36,879 nt of DNA, taken from an uncultured Lachnospiraceae bacterium (lineage in GTDB: Bacteria; Bacillota; Clostridia; Lachnospirales; Lachnospiraceae). Under the pieces are notes generated by a model. That model saw nothing but the letters and a program-made list of their open reading frames with translations, was not told the origin of the DNA and ran no database searches. Location: positions 1 through 36,879 of the forward strand of contig CAJOOB010000015.1 of NCBI GenBank assembly GCA_905236025.1, written 5' to 3'. Shown here piece after piece: positions 24,304 through 32,196 of this stretch; position 1 is the stretch's first letter, and each line of letters starts with the position of its first letter. The position numbers and the translations under genes were made by a program.

Positions 24304-25532
24304 TGAGTAAAGTCTGTATAATTGGCGGCGGAGCTGCGGGAATGGCGGCTGCGATTGCTGCTGCAACCCGTGGAAACGAGGTTAGCATCTTTGAAAAAAA
24401 CGAAAAACTTGGAAAGAAAATATTTATCACGGGTAAAGGCAGATGTAACCTTACAAATGCCGCGCCTATGGATGTTATTATGAAAAACATTGTACATAAC
24501 CCGAGGTTTATGTACAGTGCTTTTATGCAGTTTGACAATAATGATATTGTTTTTTTGCTTAATGAAGAAGGCATTGAAACCAAGGTTGAACGCGGAAACA
24601 GAGTGTTTCCGGTATCTGATAAAGCCTATGATGTTACGGAAGGCTTAAAAAGAAGGTTAAAAAAGCTTAACGTAAATGTTTTGTTAAATACACAGGTCAC
24701 CGATGTTGCAACTAAGGACGGTGCGGTATCGGGCGTTTATACGAAAAAAGAATTTCATCCGGCAGACTGCGTGATTGTTGCGACGGGCGGTATGTCATAC
24801 CCAAGTACGGGTTCAACGGGAGACGGGTATAAGTTTGCACAAAAGCTCGGGCACACTGTTACAGAACTTTTGCCTTCTTTGGTAATGCTTCATACGAAAG
24901 AAGATTATGTGGCTTCTTTAAGCGGACTTTCTTTAAAGAATGTGTCCGCTAAATTTGTTTGCAATAATAAGGTTTTGTATGAAGAATTCGGTGAGATGCT
25001 TTTTACGCATAACGGTGTGAGCGGCCCCGCTGTTTTAAGCGGAAGCGCATATGTTACAAAGGCTCTTTTTGAATCAAAAGAGGTTTTACTTTATATTGAT
25101 TTAAAACCCGCACTCGATAAAAAGACTCTGGATGCAAGGATTCTTAAGGATTTTGAATCGGAAAAGAATAAGAATTTTGATAATTCCTTAGATGCTTTAT
25201 TGCCAAAAAGCTTAATCCCCGTTATAGTTAAAGAAAGCGGCATTGACCCGAAACAAAAGGTTAATTCAGTTACAAAAGAAGAGAGAGAAAAACTTGTTGA
25301 TACAATAAAGGGACTTACATTACATATTACAAAGACCGGTGATTTTAATGAAGCAATCATTACATCGGGCGGTGTTTGCGTAAAGGAAATCAACCCAAAG
25401 ACAATGGAGTCAAAGTTAATTTCCGGGCTTTATTTTGCGGGAGAAGTGCTTGACGTTGATGCGCTCACGGGCGGATTTAATTTACAGATTGCATGGTCAA
25501 GCGGATTTGCTTCCGGTAATAATATTTATTAG
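24303..25532 (+). CDS. HI0933-type NAD(P)/FAD-dependent oxidoreductase
   Basis: The 409-residue flavoprotein begins with a Rossmann FAD motif (VCIIGGGAAGMAAAIAAA, GxGxxG at 8-13). It has the family block GKGRCNLTN (44-52), a middle ATGGMSYPSTGSTGDGY segment, and the C-terminal LYFAGEVLDVDALTGGFNLQ FAD-contact motif. The family includes B. subtilis YtfP, HI0933 and clostridial BaiN-like proteins; the physiological substrate of most members is unknown, so no reaction is assigned. Translation is coupled to the upstream regulator by a 1-base overlap. Confidence 0.9.
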   Translation: MSKVCIIGGGAAGMAAAIAAATRGNEVSIFEKNEKLGKKIFITGKGRCNLTNAAPMDVIMKNIVHNPRFMYSAFMQFDNNDIVFLLNEEGIETKVERGNRVFPVSDKAYDVTEGLKRRLKKLNVNVLLNTQVTDVATKDGAVSGVYTKKEFHPADCVIVATGGMSYPSTGSTGDGYKFAQKLGHTVTELLPSLVMLHTKEDYVASLSGLSLKNVSAKFVCNNKVLYEEFGEMLFTHNGVSGPAVLSGSAYVTKALFESKEVLLYIDLKPALDKKTLDARILKDFESEKNKNFDNSLDALLPKSLIPVIVKESGIDPKQKVNSVTKEEREKLVDTIKGLTLHITKTGDFNEAIITSGGVCVKEINPKTMESKLISGLYFAGEVLDVDALTGGFNLQIAWSSGFASGNNIY

Positions 25533-25551
25533 TTTTAAAGGATGGATTAAA

Positions 25552-26220
25552 ATGTACAAAATAGCTGTTGACGGACCTGCGGGGGCAGGCAAGAGCACAA
25601 TTTCAAAAATGGTAGCAAAGGAGATTGGGTTTATTTATGTTGATACCGGTGCTTTTTTTAGAACAATTGCGCTTGGATGCATAAAGGGAAATGTTGATAT
25701 TTCAAATGAAGAAGCCGTAAATGAGGCAATTAAGACATTTGATATTTCTTTTGCGTATGAAAACGGTGAACAGCAGGTTTATTTAAATAAAGAAAACGTA
25801 TCTTCGTTAATAAGAACGGCCGAAGTTTCAAGCGCCGCATCTGTTGTTTCTGCTTATAAAGCCGTAAGACAAAAGGTTAATGTTTCGGAATATGAAATTT
25901 CCGAAAAAGAAAATGTGGTAATGGACGGAAGGGATATTGGAACAACCGTGTTTCCTGATGCTTCCGTAAAAATATATTTAACCGCAAGTTCATACATACG
26001 TGCGGTGAGAAGACTTAGGGATTACGAAAAAAAGGGAATTAAGGCCTCTATAGAAGAGGTTGAAAAAGAAATTATCGAAAGAGATGAAAGAGATATGCAC
26101 CGTGAGATTTCTCCGCTTACAAGGGCGGAAGATGCGGTGTTTTTGGACAGCTCTGATTTAACCGTTGATGAAGTTGTTTCAAAGATGGTTACAATTATTA
26201 AATCAAAAATCGAATTATAA
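25552..26220 (+). CDS. cmk: Cytidylate kinase
   Basis: It phosphorylates CMP and dCMP to the diphosphates with ATP. The 222-residue protein has the P-loop GPAGAGKST (8-16), the FIYVDTGAFFRTIAL substrate motif and VVMDGRDIGTTVFPDA, all diagnostic of Cmk. The length fits the bacterial enzyme (about 220-230). The ATG at 25552 is preferred: AAAGGA lies 9 bases upstream, and the in-frame ATG at 25435 would overlap the flavoprotein gene. ispH follows after 13 bp; the cmk-ispH-rpsA order is a conserved clostridial arrangement. Confidence 0.97.
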   Translation: MYKIAVDGPAGAGKSTISKMVAKEIGFIYVDTGAFFRTIALGCIKGNVDISNEEAVNEAIKTFDISFAYENGEQQVYLNKENVSSLIRTAEVSSAASVVSAYKAVRQKVNVSEYEISEKENVVMDGRDIGTTVFPDASVKIYLTASSYIRAVRRLRDYEKKGIKASIEEVEKEIIERDERDMHREISPLTRAEDAVFLDSSDLTVDEVVSKMVTIIKSKIEL

Positions 26221-26233
26221 AGGATAAGTTTAA

Positions 26234-27082
26234 ATGGAAGTTATTGTTGCAAAATCAGCAGGCTTTTGCTTTGGCGTTGAAAGAGCCGTTAAAAGTGCAT
26301 ATGATGAAGCGGGCAGAGAAAATGAAAAGATTTATACATACGGTCCAATCATACATAATGAACAGGTTACAAATGATTTGGCAAAAAAAGGAGTTAATAT
26401 CATTAATTCCTTAGAAGAACTTGAAAGTCTGGATTCCGGCACTGTTATCATGCGTGCTCACGGCGTAAGTAAATCTGTTTACGATAAGATTTCAAAGAAT
26501 GTTAAGGTTGTTGACGCAACATGTCCTTTTGTTTCTAAAATACACAGAATTGTAAATGAAGAAAGTTCCAAGGGAAAACATATAATAATTATCGGTAACG
26601 ATGGTCACCCTGAGGTGGAAGGAATTAAGGGCTGGGCAGTCGGTAAAACCTTTGTAATCAGCAGTGAACAGGACGCACTGGAGTTCGCTGATGAAATGGG
26701 CGCAAGTTTATGTATCGTATCACAGACCACTTTCAATGTCAAGAAATTTCATAAATTGGTTGAAATAATTGAAAAAAAGGGTTACAATAGTAGCGTTGTG
26801 AATACGATTTGTGATGCTACAAGCAAACGGCAGGCAGAAGCCGGACAGTTGGCTTCTCGCGTGGATGCTATGATTGTTGTTGGTGGCGTTCATAGCTCTA
26901 ATACGCAGAAACTTTATGAAATATGCAAAAATGAGTGCTCGAAGACATATCTCATTCAGACAGTAGATGATTTGCAGGATTTCATGCTGGCGGGCTGCAA
27001 TGTGGTTGGTATTACAGCAGGGGCATCTACACCCAATAATATTACAGAGGAGGTTCAAAATTATGTCAGAAGAAAGTTTTGA
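26234..27082 (+). CDS. ispH: 4-hydroxy-3-methylbut-2-enyl diphosphate reductase
   Basis: This is the last step of the non-mevalonate isoprenoid pathway, making IPP and DMAPP with a [4Fe-4S] cluster. The 282-residue protein has the three cluster cysteines: Cys12 (SAGFCFGVERA), Cys97 (VDATCPFV) and Cys193 (NTICDATSKRQ). It also has His41, His125 and Glu127 (GHPEVEG) and the C-terminal GITAGASTPNNI motif. The start has an AAGGA box. Its last 20 bases overlap the start of rpsA, which lies in another frame. Many Clostridia carry IspH fused to S1; here they are separate, translationally coupled genes. Confidence 0.97.
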   Translation: MEVIVAKSAGFCFGVERAVKSAYDEAGRENEKIYTYGPIIHNEQVTNDLAKKGVNIINSLEELESLDSGTVIMRAHGVSKSVYDKISKNVKVVDATCPFVSKIHRIVNEESSKGKHIIIIGNDGHPEVEGIKGWAVGKTFVISSEQDALEFADEMGASLCIVSQTTFNVKKFHKLVEIIEKKGYNSSVVNTICDATSKRQAEAGQLASRVDAMIVVGGVHSSNTQKLYEICKNECSKTYLIQTVDDLQDFMLAGCNVVGITAGASTPNNITEEVQNYVRRKF

Positions 27083-28175
27083 ACAATTGCTTGAAGAATC
27101 ATTAAAAACAATACGAAACGGGGAGGTTGTCGAAGGTACTGTTATCAGCGTTAAGGAAGACGAAATTATTCTTAACATCGGTTTTAAGTCTGATGGTGTT
27201 ATAACCAGAAGTGAATATACAAGTACGCCAAATGTTGATCTTACTACAGTTGTTAAAGTCGGTGACACGATGGAAGCAAAAGTTGTAAAAGTTAATGATG
27301 GCGACGGACAGGTACTTCTTAGCTACAAGAAATTAGCAGCTGAGAAGGGCAGTCAGAAACTCGAAGAAGCATACGAAAACAAAGAAGTGCTTAAAGCAGT
27401 AGTTACTAATGTTACAAACGGCGGCCTTACAGTTGTTGTTGACGAAACAAAGGTATTTATCCCTGCGAGTCTTGTTTCTGATTCTTTCGAAAGAGATTTA
27501 GACAAATACAAAGGTCAGGAAATTGAATTCGTTATTACAGAATTCAATCCAAGAAAGAGAAGAATCATTGGTGATCGCAGACAGCTTCTTGTTGAAAGTA
27601 AGAAGAAACTCCAGGAAGAAGTTCTTGGTAAGATTGCCGTTGGTGATGTTGTTACAGGTACAATCAAGAATGTAACAGATTTTGGTGCATTTGTTGATTT
27701 AGGCGGTATTGACGGTCTTCTTCACATTTCTGAAATGTCATGGGGTCATATTGAACATCCTAAGAAGGCATTTAAGATTGGCCAGGAAGTTAAGGCTTTA
27801 GTTAAGGATATTGACGGTACAAAGATTGCTCTTTCTCTTAAATTTGATGAGACAAATCCTTGGAACGGCGCTGCAGAAAAGTATGCGAAGGGCAAGGTTG
27901 TTAAGGGTAAAGTTGCAAGAATGACTGACTTCGGTGCTTTCGTCGAACTTGAAACAGGCATTGATGCTTTATTACATGTTTCACAGATTTCAAAGGAACG
28001 TATCGAAAAACCGGAAGATATGCTTAAGCTCGGTCAGGAAGTTGAAGCTTGTGTTGTTGATTTTAACGAAGCTGAAAAAAAGATCAGCCTTTCAATCAAG
28101 GCACTTTTACCTGACGCAGATGAAAATACAGAAGCAGAAGAAGTTACTGAAACTACAGAAGCTACAGAAGCTTAA
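27063..28175 (+). CDS. rpsA: 30S ribosomal protein S1-like protein
   Basis: The 370-residue protein contains four S1 domains, beginning at about GEVVEGTVISVKE (18), VLKAVVTNVTNGG (103), GDVVTGTIKNVTDFGAFVDLG (188) and GKVVKGKVARMTDFGAFVELE (272). An acidic Glu/Thr-rich tail follows. S1 proteins bind mRNA; the four-domain Gram-positive type is shorter than the six-domain E. coli S1, and its role in initiation is less strict. The ATG at 27063 has a GAGGAGG box 9 bases upstream inside ispH; in-frame codons upstream of it encode sequence unlike S1. A strong terminator follows. Confidence 0.95.
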   Translation: MSEESFEQLLEESLKTIRNGEVVEGTVISVKEDEIILNIGFKSDGVITRSEYTSTPNVDLTTVVKVGDTMEAKVVKVNDGDGQVLLSYKKLAAEKGSQKLEEAYENKEVLKAVVTNVTNGGLTVVVDETKVFIPASLVSDSFERDLDKYKGQEIEFVITEFNPRKRRIIGDRRQLLVESKKKLQEEVLGKIAVGDVVTGTIKNVTDFGAFVDLGGIDGLLHISEMSWGHIEHPKKAFKIGQEVKALVKDIDGTKIALSLKFDETNPWNGAAEKYAKGKVVKGKVARMTDFGAFVELETGIDALLHVSQISKERIEKPEDMLKLGQEVEACVVDFNEAEKKISLSIKALLPDADENTEAEEVTETTEATEA

Positions 28176-28191
28176 TAATTTTATTTGATTA

Positions 28192-28222
28192 AAAGACTTT
28201 GGATTATCCAGAGTCTTTTTTT
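28192..28222 (+). terminator. Intrinsic terminator after rpsA
   Basis: An 11-bp stem with one G-T pair (AAAGACTTTGG with CCAGAGTCTTT), an ATTAT loop and a T run of seven or more bases, 17 bp after the rpsA stop. Confidence 0.93.
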
Positions 28223-28243
28223 GTTGAAATTCAGCGATTATTC

Positions 28244-28272
28244 TTGAATGATTTTGAAAAATATAATATAAT
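28244..28272 (+). promoter_or_regulatory. Sigma-A promoter for cheR
   Basis: TTGAAT (28244-28249) and TATAAT (28267-28272) are 17 bp apart. A second TATAAT overlaps at 28262-28267 with a less favourable spacing of 12. The leader to the cheR ATG is about 55 bases. Confidence 0.75.
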
Positions 28273-28335
28273 ACCATTATCATAATCGTGTGAAAATATT
28301 ATGAATGTAAAAACTTGAGAAGGCAGGGACTGCGT

Positions 28336-29109
28336 ATGGATTACGAAGGATTTAAAGCGGGTGTATTAAAGTTAACCCACATTGATTTGAATGCTTACAA
28401 AGAAAAGCAGATGAAGAGAAGAATTGATTCTCTTATTGCAAAAGAAAAGTATACGGGATATGACACTTATCTTGAGGGATTAAAGAAAGATACAAGATTA
28501 TTTAATGATTTTGTAAATTATCTTACAATTAATGTATCTGAATTTTACAGAAATCCGGATCAGTGGAAGATTCTTGAAAACGAAATTATTCCGGATCTTA
28601 TTAATAAGAGCGGAAAGCATCTTAATATCTGGAGTGCGGCATGTTCGACCGGTGATGAGCCATATTCACTTGTAATGTTACTTTCAAAGTTTATGCCTCT
28701 TTCTGATATTAAGATTACGGCAACTGATATTGACAATCAGGTTATTGAACAGGCTAAAGCAGGTATTTACGGCGTAAACAGTTTAAAAGGACTTCCAAAG
28801 GAATTCCTTGATAAGTACTTTACAAAGATTACCGATAAGAGTTATGCGATTTCTGATGAAATCAAAAAGAGAGTCGAATTTAAGAAACATAATCTCCTTC
28901 TTGATCCTTATCCGAAGAATCTTGATATGATTGTTTGCAGAAACGTTCTTATTTACTTTACTGATGAAGCTAAACATGATATTTACAAGAAGTTTAACGA
29001 TTCATTAAAGAGTGAAAGATATTTGTTTATTGGAAGTACAGAGCAGATTATGGAATATAAGGAACTTAATTATACTTCCTGTAAAACTTTCTTCTATAAG
29101 AAAAACTGA
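28336..29109 (+). CDS. cheR: CheR-type chemotaxis protein methyltransferase
   Basis: It transfers methyl groups from SAM to glutamates of chemoreceptors. The 257-residue protein has the CheR_N helical domain with the KQMKRRIDSL stretch (24-33), the TINVSEFYRN motif (64-73), the SAM-binding SAACSTGDEPYS (100-111) and TATDID, and the CRNVLIYF active-site motif. The ATG at 28336 is preferred over an in-frame TTG at 28315, with an AGGCAGGG box upstream. It stands alone, without cheB, cheA or receptor genes nearby, which is frequent in motile Lachnospiraceae. The next gene, rsmD, is an unrelated methyltransferase. Confidence 0.93.
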   Translation: MDYEGFKAGVLKLTHIDLNAYKEKQMKRRIDSLIAKEKYTGYDTYLEGLKKDTRLFNDFVNYLTINVSEFYRNPDQWKILENEIIPDLINKSGKHLNIWSAACSTGDEPYSLVMLLSKFMPLSDIKITATDIDNQVIEQAKAGIYGVNSLKGLPKEFLDKYFTKITDKSYAISDEIKKRVEFKKHNLLLDPYPKNLDMIVCRNVLIYFTDEAKHDIYKKFNDSLKSERYLFIGSTEQIMEYKELNYTSCKTFFYKKN

Positions 29110-29142
29110 TTTAGTTTATAATATAAGTAAGTTATTTATTTT

Positions 29143-29170
29143 ATCGAGTAGGGATTTATCCCTACTCGAT
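29143..29170 (+). other. Perfect 12-bp hairpin between cheR and rsmD
   Basis: ATCGAGTAGGGA (29143-29154) and TCCCTACTCGAT (29159-29170) form a perfect stem with a TTTA loop, followed by only TT then ACG. It could be a weak cheR terminator or a leader structure of rsmD: a TATAAT at 29117-29122 with a poor -35 would put it near the 5' end of the rsmD transcript. Confidence 0.55.
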
Positions 29171-29193
29171 TTACGAGAAAAGGAGAAATAATA

Positions 29194-29763
29194 ATGAGAG
29201 TAATTGCAGGGACTGCAAGAAGTCTTCCGTTAAAAACTTTGGAGGGCCTTGAAACAAGACCGACAACGGACAGAATAAAGGAGACTTTATTTAATATGAT
29301 CAATATGGATGTTCCTTCTTCTGAATTTTTGGATTTGTTTGCTGGTTCCGGCGGTATTGGGATTGAGGCTTTGTCACGCGGTGCAAACGGTGCCGTTTTT
29401 GTTGATAATAATAAGAAGGCTGTGGATATTATTAATTCCAATCTTGCTTTCACAAAGCTTGCCGATAAGGCTTTGGTTATTAATTCTGACGCTAATATGG
29501 CTATCGGTGAGTGCGAAAGGCAAAACAAGAAGTTTGATATTGTCTTCATGGACCCGCCATATAATAAAGAATATGAAAAACAGGTCTTGAAAAGAATAGC
29601 AAATTCGTCCATAATAAGCGAGGATACATTAATAATTGTTGAAGCTTCTCTTGAAACGGATTTTTCGTATGTTACGGAGCTTGGCATGAACATTAGAAAA
29701 GAAAAGCTTTATAAGACTAATAAACATGTGTTTTTGGAGCTTTCGCAAAATGCGGAAAGGTAA
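29194..29763 (+). CDS. rsmD: 16S rRNA (guanine966-N2)-methyltransferase
   Basis: It methylates G966 of 16S rRNA during 30S assembly. The 189 residues match the family (about 185-200). [15 protein letters not shown] and the [16 protein letters not shown] signature open the protein, followed by the SAM motif [18 protein letters not shown] (47-64) and the catalytic DPPY (120-123). AAAGGAG precedes the ATG. The rsmD-coaD pairing is widely conserved; coaD starts 4 bp after the stop. Confidence 0.96.
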   Translation: MRVIAGTARSLPLKTLEGLETRPTTDRIKETLFNMINMDVPSSEFLDLFAGSGGIGIEALSRGANGAVFVDNNKKAVDIINSNLAFTKLADKALVINSDANMAIGECERQNKKFDIVFMDPPYNKEYEKQVLKRIANSSIISEDTLIIVEASLETDFSYVTELGMNIRKEKLYKTNKHVFLELSQNAER

Positions 29764-29767
29764 AGGG

Positions 29768-30256
29768 ATGATTAAGAAAGCGATTTATCCGGGGAGTTTT
29801 GATCCGGTAACTTATGGACATATTGATATTATCAAGAGAGCGGCTGAGGTCTGTGATGAGCTTATTGTGGCGGTTTTGAATAATAATTCAAAAAGTCCAT
29901 TGTTTTCTGTTGATGAGCGTGTTAGAATGTTAATTGACGTGACTAAAGATCTTGAAAATGTTAAGGTTGGTTTCTTTTCAGGACTTTTAGTTGATTACTG
30001 CAGAGAAGAAAAAGCAGACGTTATAGTTCGTGGGTTAAGGGCGATAACCGATTTTGAATATGAACTCCAGATGGCACAGACTAACAGAGTTATGTGTCCT
30101 GAAGTAGATACAATATTCTTTACAACGGATATTAATTATTCGTATTTAAGTTCGACAACAGTTCGCGAAATTGCCGGTTATCATGGTGATATCAGGGCAT
30201 TCGTTCCCGGTATAGTAGCAGATGCGATTGGTGAAAAGGTTAAGGAGGCAAAGTAA
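29768..30256 (+). CDS. coaD: Phosphopantetheine adenylyltransferase
   Basis: It converts 4'-phosphopantetheine and ATP to dephospho-CoA, the penultimate step of CoA synthesis. The 162-residue protein starts [16 protein letters not shown], with the nucleotidyltransferase HxGH-type motif (T-Y-G-H, 15-18). It contains [16 protein letters not shown] and ends with the SSTTVRE signature (128-134). The ATG at 29768 is chosen for GGAAAGG 7 bases upstream and because family members begin here. Its stop overlaps the next start (TAATG). Confidence 0.97.
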   Translation: MIKKAIYPGSFDPVTYGHIDIIKRAAEVCDELIVAVLNNNSKSPLFSVDERVRMLIDVTKDLENVKVGFFSGLLVDYCREEKADVIVRGLRAITDFEYELQMAQTNRVMCPEVDTIFFTTDINYSYLSSTTVREIAGYHGDIRAFVPGIVADAIGEKVKEAK

Positions 30257-30921
30257 TGAGTACGCATAAGAGCGAGATAGAAGAATTAATAGAGGAATTG
30301 GACAGCTATATTGATTCATGCAAGAATCTTCCAATGTCGAAAGTTAATATATCTGTTAATAGGGATGAAATTAAGAATTATATCAGAGAGATGGAGTTAA
30401 AGACTCCTGAAGAAATCAAGAGATATAAAAAGATTGTAGCTAACCAGGACGCTATTTTAAAAGATGCAAAGCTTAAAGCGGAAAACATGCTTAAGAGCGC
30501 ACAAACCCAGTATGATACAATGCTTAATGATGCAAAGGCTCAGACAGCCGATCTTATCAGCGAACATGAGATTATGCAACAGGCATATGCTCAGGGCAAT
30601 GAATATGTTGCGGATGCATCAAACAGAGCGAACCAGATTATTGATAAAGCTTCGGCGGAAGCAAATAATATCGTAATGAGCGCTGTTCAGTACACGGATG
30701 ATTCTCTTGCGGATATTCAAAAAATACTTACATATTCAATGGATAATTTCCAAAAAGCATATGAAACCATGATGGCACAGCTTAATAAGAGCCTTGAAAT
30801 TGTTATTAACAACAGACAGGAACTTCGTGCACAGGATGAAGCAGAGGAAGCGGCACCTGAAGCAAGTAAAGCCGAAGGCGACGGATATGTTAATTACAAT
30901 GTTAATGCAGAAGATATGTAA
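30256..30921 (+). CDS. Coiled-coil protein of unknown function, coaD-linked (DivIVA/SepIVA-like?)
   Basis: The 221-residue protein has a short N-terminal region with KNLPMSKVNISVNRDEIKNY (15-34), a pattern that recalls the start of DivIVA-type proteins. A long charged, Ala/Gln-rich helix-forming stretch follows (about 48-195, heptad-like KAENMLKSAQTQYDTMLNDA). The tail is acidic and disordered. There is no membrane segment and no Walker motif, so the ATPase label often given to such proteins is not supported by what I see. It is translationally coupled to coaD. Genes of this type commonly follow coaD in Clostridia, which suggests a conserved role, perhaps in cell division or wall assembly. 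That is inference. Confidence 0.78.
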   Translation: MSTHKSEIEELIEELDSYIDSCKNLPMSKVNISVNRDEIKNYIREMELKTPEEIKRYKKIVANQDAILKDAKLKAENMLKSAQTQYDTMLNDAKAQTADLISEHEIMQQAYAQGNEYVADASNRANQIIDKASAEANNIVMSAVQYTDDSLADIQKILTYSMDNFQKAYETMMAQLNKSLEIVINNRQELRAQDEAEEAAPEASKAEGDGYVNYNVNAEDM

Positions 30922-30936
30922 TATTTAGATTTACAC

Positions 30937-30960
30937 CGGCGTCGGATAAGTCCGACGCCG
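30937..30960. other. GC-rich perfect 10-bp hairpin between the coiled-coil gene and the yycJ-like gene
   Basis: CGGCGTCGGA (30937-30946) and TCCGACGCCG (30951-30960) surround a TAAG loop. The stem is far more GC-rich than its surroundings and has no T tract after it. It may be a factor-assisted terminator, an mRNA-stability element or a leader structure for the next gene. Confidence 0.55.
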
Positions 30961-30987
30961 TAACTATGTAAACGGAGCATCTTTTTA

Positions 30988-31809
30988 ATGATTTTATACA
31001 GTATAGCAAGCGGAAGTAACGGTAACTGCACTTTTATAAGCGATTCAAACACCAACATTTTGGTTGATATCGGAGTCAGCAAAAAGAGAGTGGAGGAAGG
31101 TCTTAAGGAGAAAAATATTGATCCTAAAGACCTTGACGGGATATTTATTACGCATGAACATTCGGATCATATCAGTGGTCTGGGTGTTTTTTCAAGAAAA
31201 TATAATGTTCCCATTTATTCAACTTCTGAGACAATTGAATACATAAAATATCAATGTTCTAACATTTCCGGAGGGAAGGGTTCGTTAGGTTGTGTCGATC
31301 CGGATTTATTTAATGCAATTGATTCTGATTCAGACATTAAATTTAAAAGTTTAAACATTCACCCGTTTTCAATTTACCATGATGCCGTAAACCCTGTGGG
31401 ATACAGGGTTTCGTCAGGCGATGAAAAGGTTGCGGTTGCAACTGATATGGGCCATTTTGATGATTATATCATTAATAATCTTAAAGGCCTTGATGCAATC
31501 TTATTAGAAGCAAATCATGATATAAGAATGCTTGAAACAGGCAATTATCCGTATCAGTTAAAACAAAGAATTCTTGGCGATTACGGACATTTATGCAATG
31601 AAATGAGCGGAAGGCTTTTGGATATTATTTTGCATAATAATTTAAAACATGTTGCTTTGGGGCACTTAAGCCATGAAAACAATTATCCGGACCTTGCATA
31701 CGAAAGTGTTAGAAATGAAATCAATTTAAGCGAAAGCGAATTTAAGGCAGATGATTTTGACATCTCGGTTGCTTCAAGAGAAATGCCGAGCTGCTATTTC
31801 GAGTTTTGA
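30988..31809 (+). CDS. YycJ/WalJ-type metallo-beta-lactamase-fold hydrolase
   Basis: The 273-residue protein has the metal-binding THEHSDH motif (His56, His58, Asp60, His61) and the family-typical opening SIASGSNGNCTFI. Further motifs are VATDMGH, EANHD, the QLKQRILGDYGHLCNE block and GHLSHENN, supplying the remaining ligands. Members of the YycJ family are putative DNA/RNA 5'-end exonuclease-like hydrolases linked in some species to cell-wall and DNA-repair coordination. The usual walRK neighbours are absent here. A GGAG box is 10 bases upstream of the ATG. It may belong to the rsmD-coaD run or be separated from it by the hairpin at 30937. Confidence 0.88.
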   Translation: MILYSIASGSNGNCTFISDSNTNILVDIGVSKKRVEEGLKEKNIDPKDLDGIFITHEHSDHISGLGVFSRKYNVPIYSTSETIEYIKYQCSNISGGKGSLGCVDPDLFNAIDSDSDIKFKSLNIHPFSIYHDAVNPVGYRVSSGDEKVAVATDMGHFDDYIINNLKGLDAILLEANHDIRMLETGNYPYQLKQRILGDYGHLCNEMSGRLLDIILHNNLKHVALGHLSHENNYPDLAYESVRNEINLSESEFKADDFDISVASREMPSCYFEF

Positions 31810-31838
31810 TTGATTTTTGAAAATTTATTTAATATAAT
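31810..31838 (+). promoter_or_regulatory. Sigma-A promoter for the ACT/UPF0210 pair
   Basis: TTGATT (31810-31815) directly follows the yycJ-like stop codon, and TATAAT (31833-31838) lies 17 bp further on. The leader to the ATG at 31895 is about 50 bases and contains a small ATGCC/GGCAT hairpin (31864-31878). Confidence 0.72.
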
Positions 31839-31894
31839 ACCTTGTACACAATAAAGACTTAAAATGCCAATAGGGCATACAGAAAGGAACACCA

Positions 31895-32167
31895 ATGAAA
31901 AAGGCCATTATAACTGTAGTAGGAAAAGATACCGTGGGAATTATTGCAAAGGTTTGTACATACCTTTCAGAAAATTCAATTAATATACTTGATATATCAC
32001 AGACAATAGTTCAGGATTACTTCAACATGATGATGATTGCTGACTTATCAAAATCAGACAAGACAATCGGTGCGGTTGCAAGCGAACTTGAAAACCTTGG
32101 TAAGGAAATTGGCGTTCAGGTAAAGGTTCAGACTGAAGATATTTTTAACGCAATGCACCGTATATAA
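31895..32167 (+). CDS. UPF0237 ACT-domain protein
   Basis: A 90-residue single ACT domain: KKAIITVVGKDTVGIIAKVC, then NINILDISQTIVQDYFNMMM and a C-terminal strand. ACT domains bind amino acids or other small ligands and regulate enzymes. This family (GcvR-like, SP_0238 type) nearly always sits next to a UPF0210/DUF711 gene, as it does here 29 bp downstream. That suggests it is the regulatory subunit of that protein. A GAAAGGAA box precedes the start. Confidence 0.93.
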   Translation: MKKAIITVVGKDTVGIIAKVCTYLSENSINILDISQTIVQDYFNMMMIADLSKSDKTIGAVASELENLGKEIGVQVKVQTEDIFNAMHRI

Positions 32168-32196
32168 CAAAGACTTTATCATGAAAGGATATTGAC

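Noticed and set aside
26967-27082. Possible frameshift in an IspH-S1 fusion
   Set aside because: Both proteins are complete, rpsA has its own strong ribosome binding site inside ispH, and the S1 protein starts normally with MSEESFEQ; no sign of a broken fusion.
30256-30921. ATPase or H+-ATPase subunit label for the coiled-coil protein
   Set aside because: No Walker A or B motif and no membrane anchor; resemblance to such subunits is only through coiled-coil composition.
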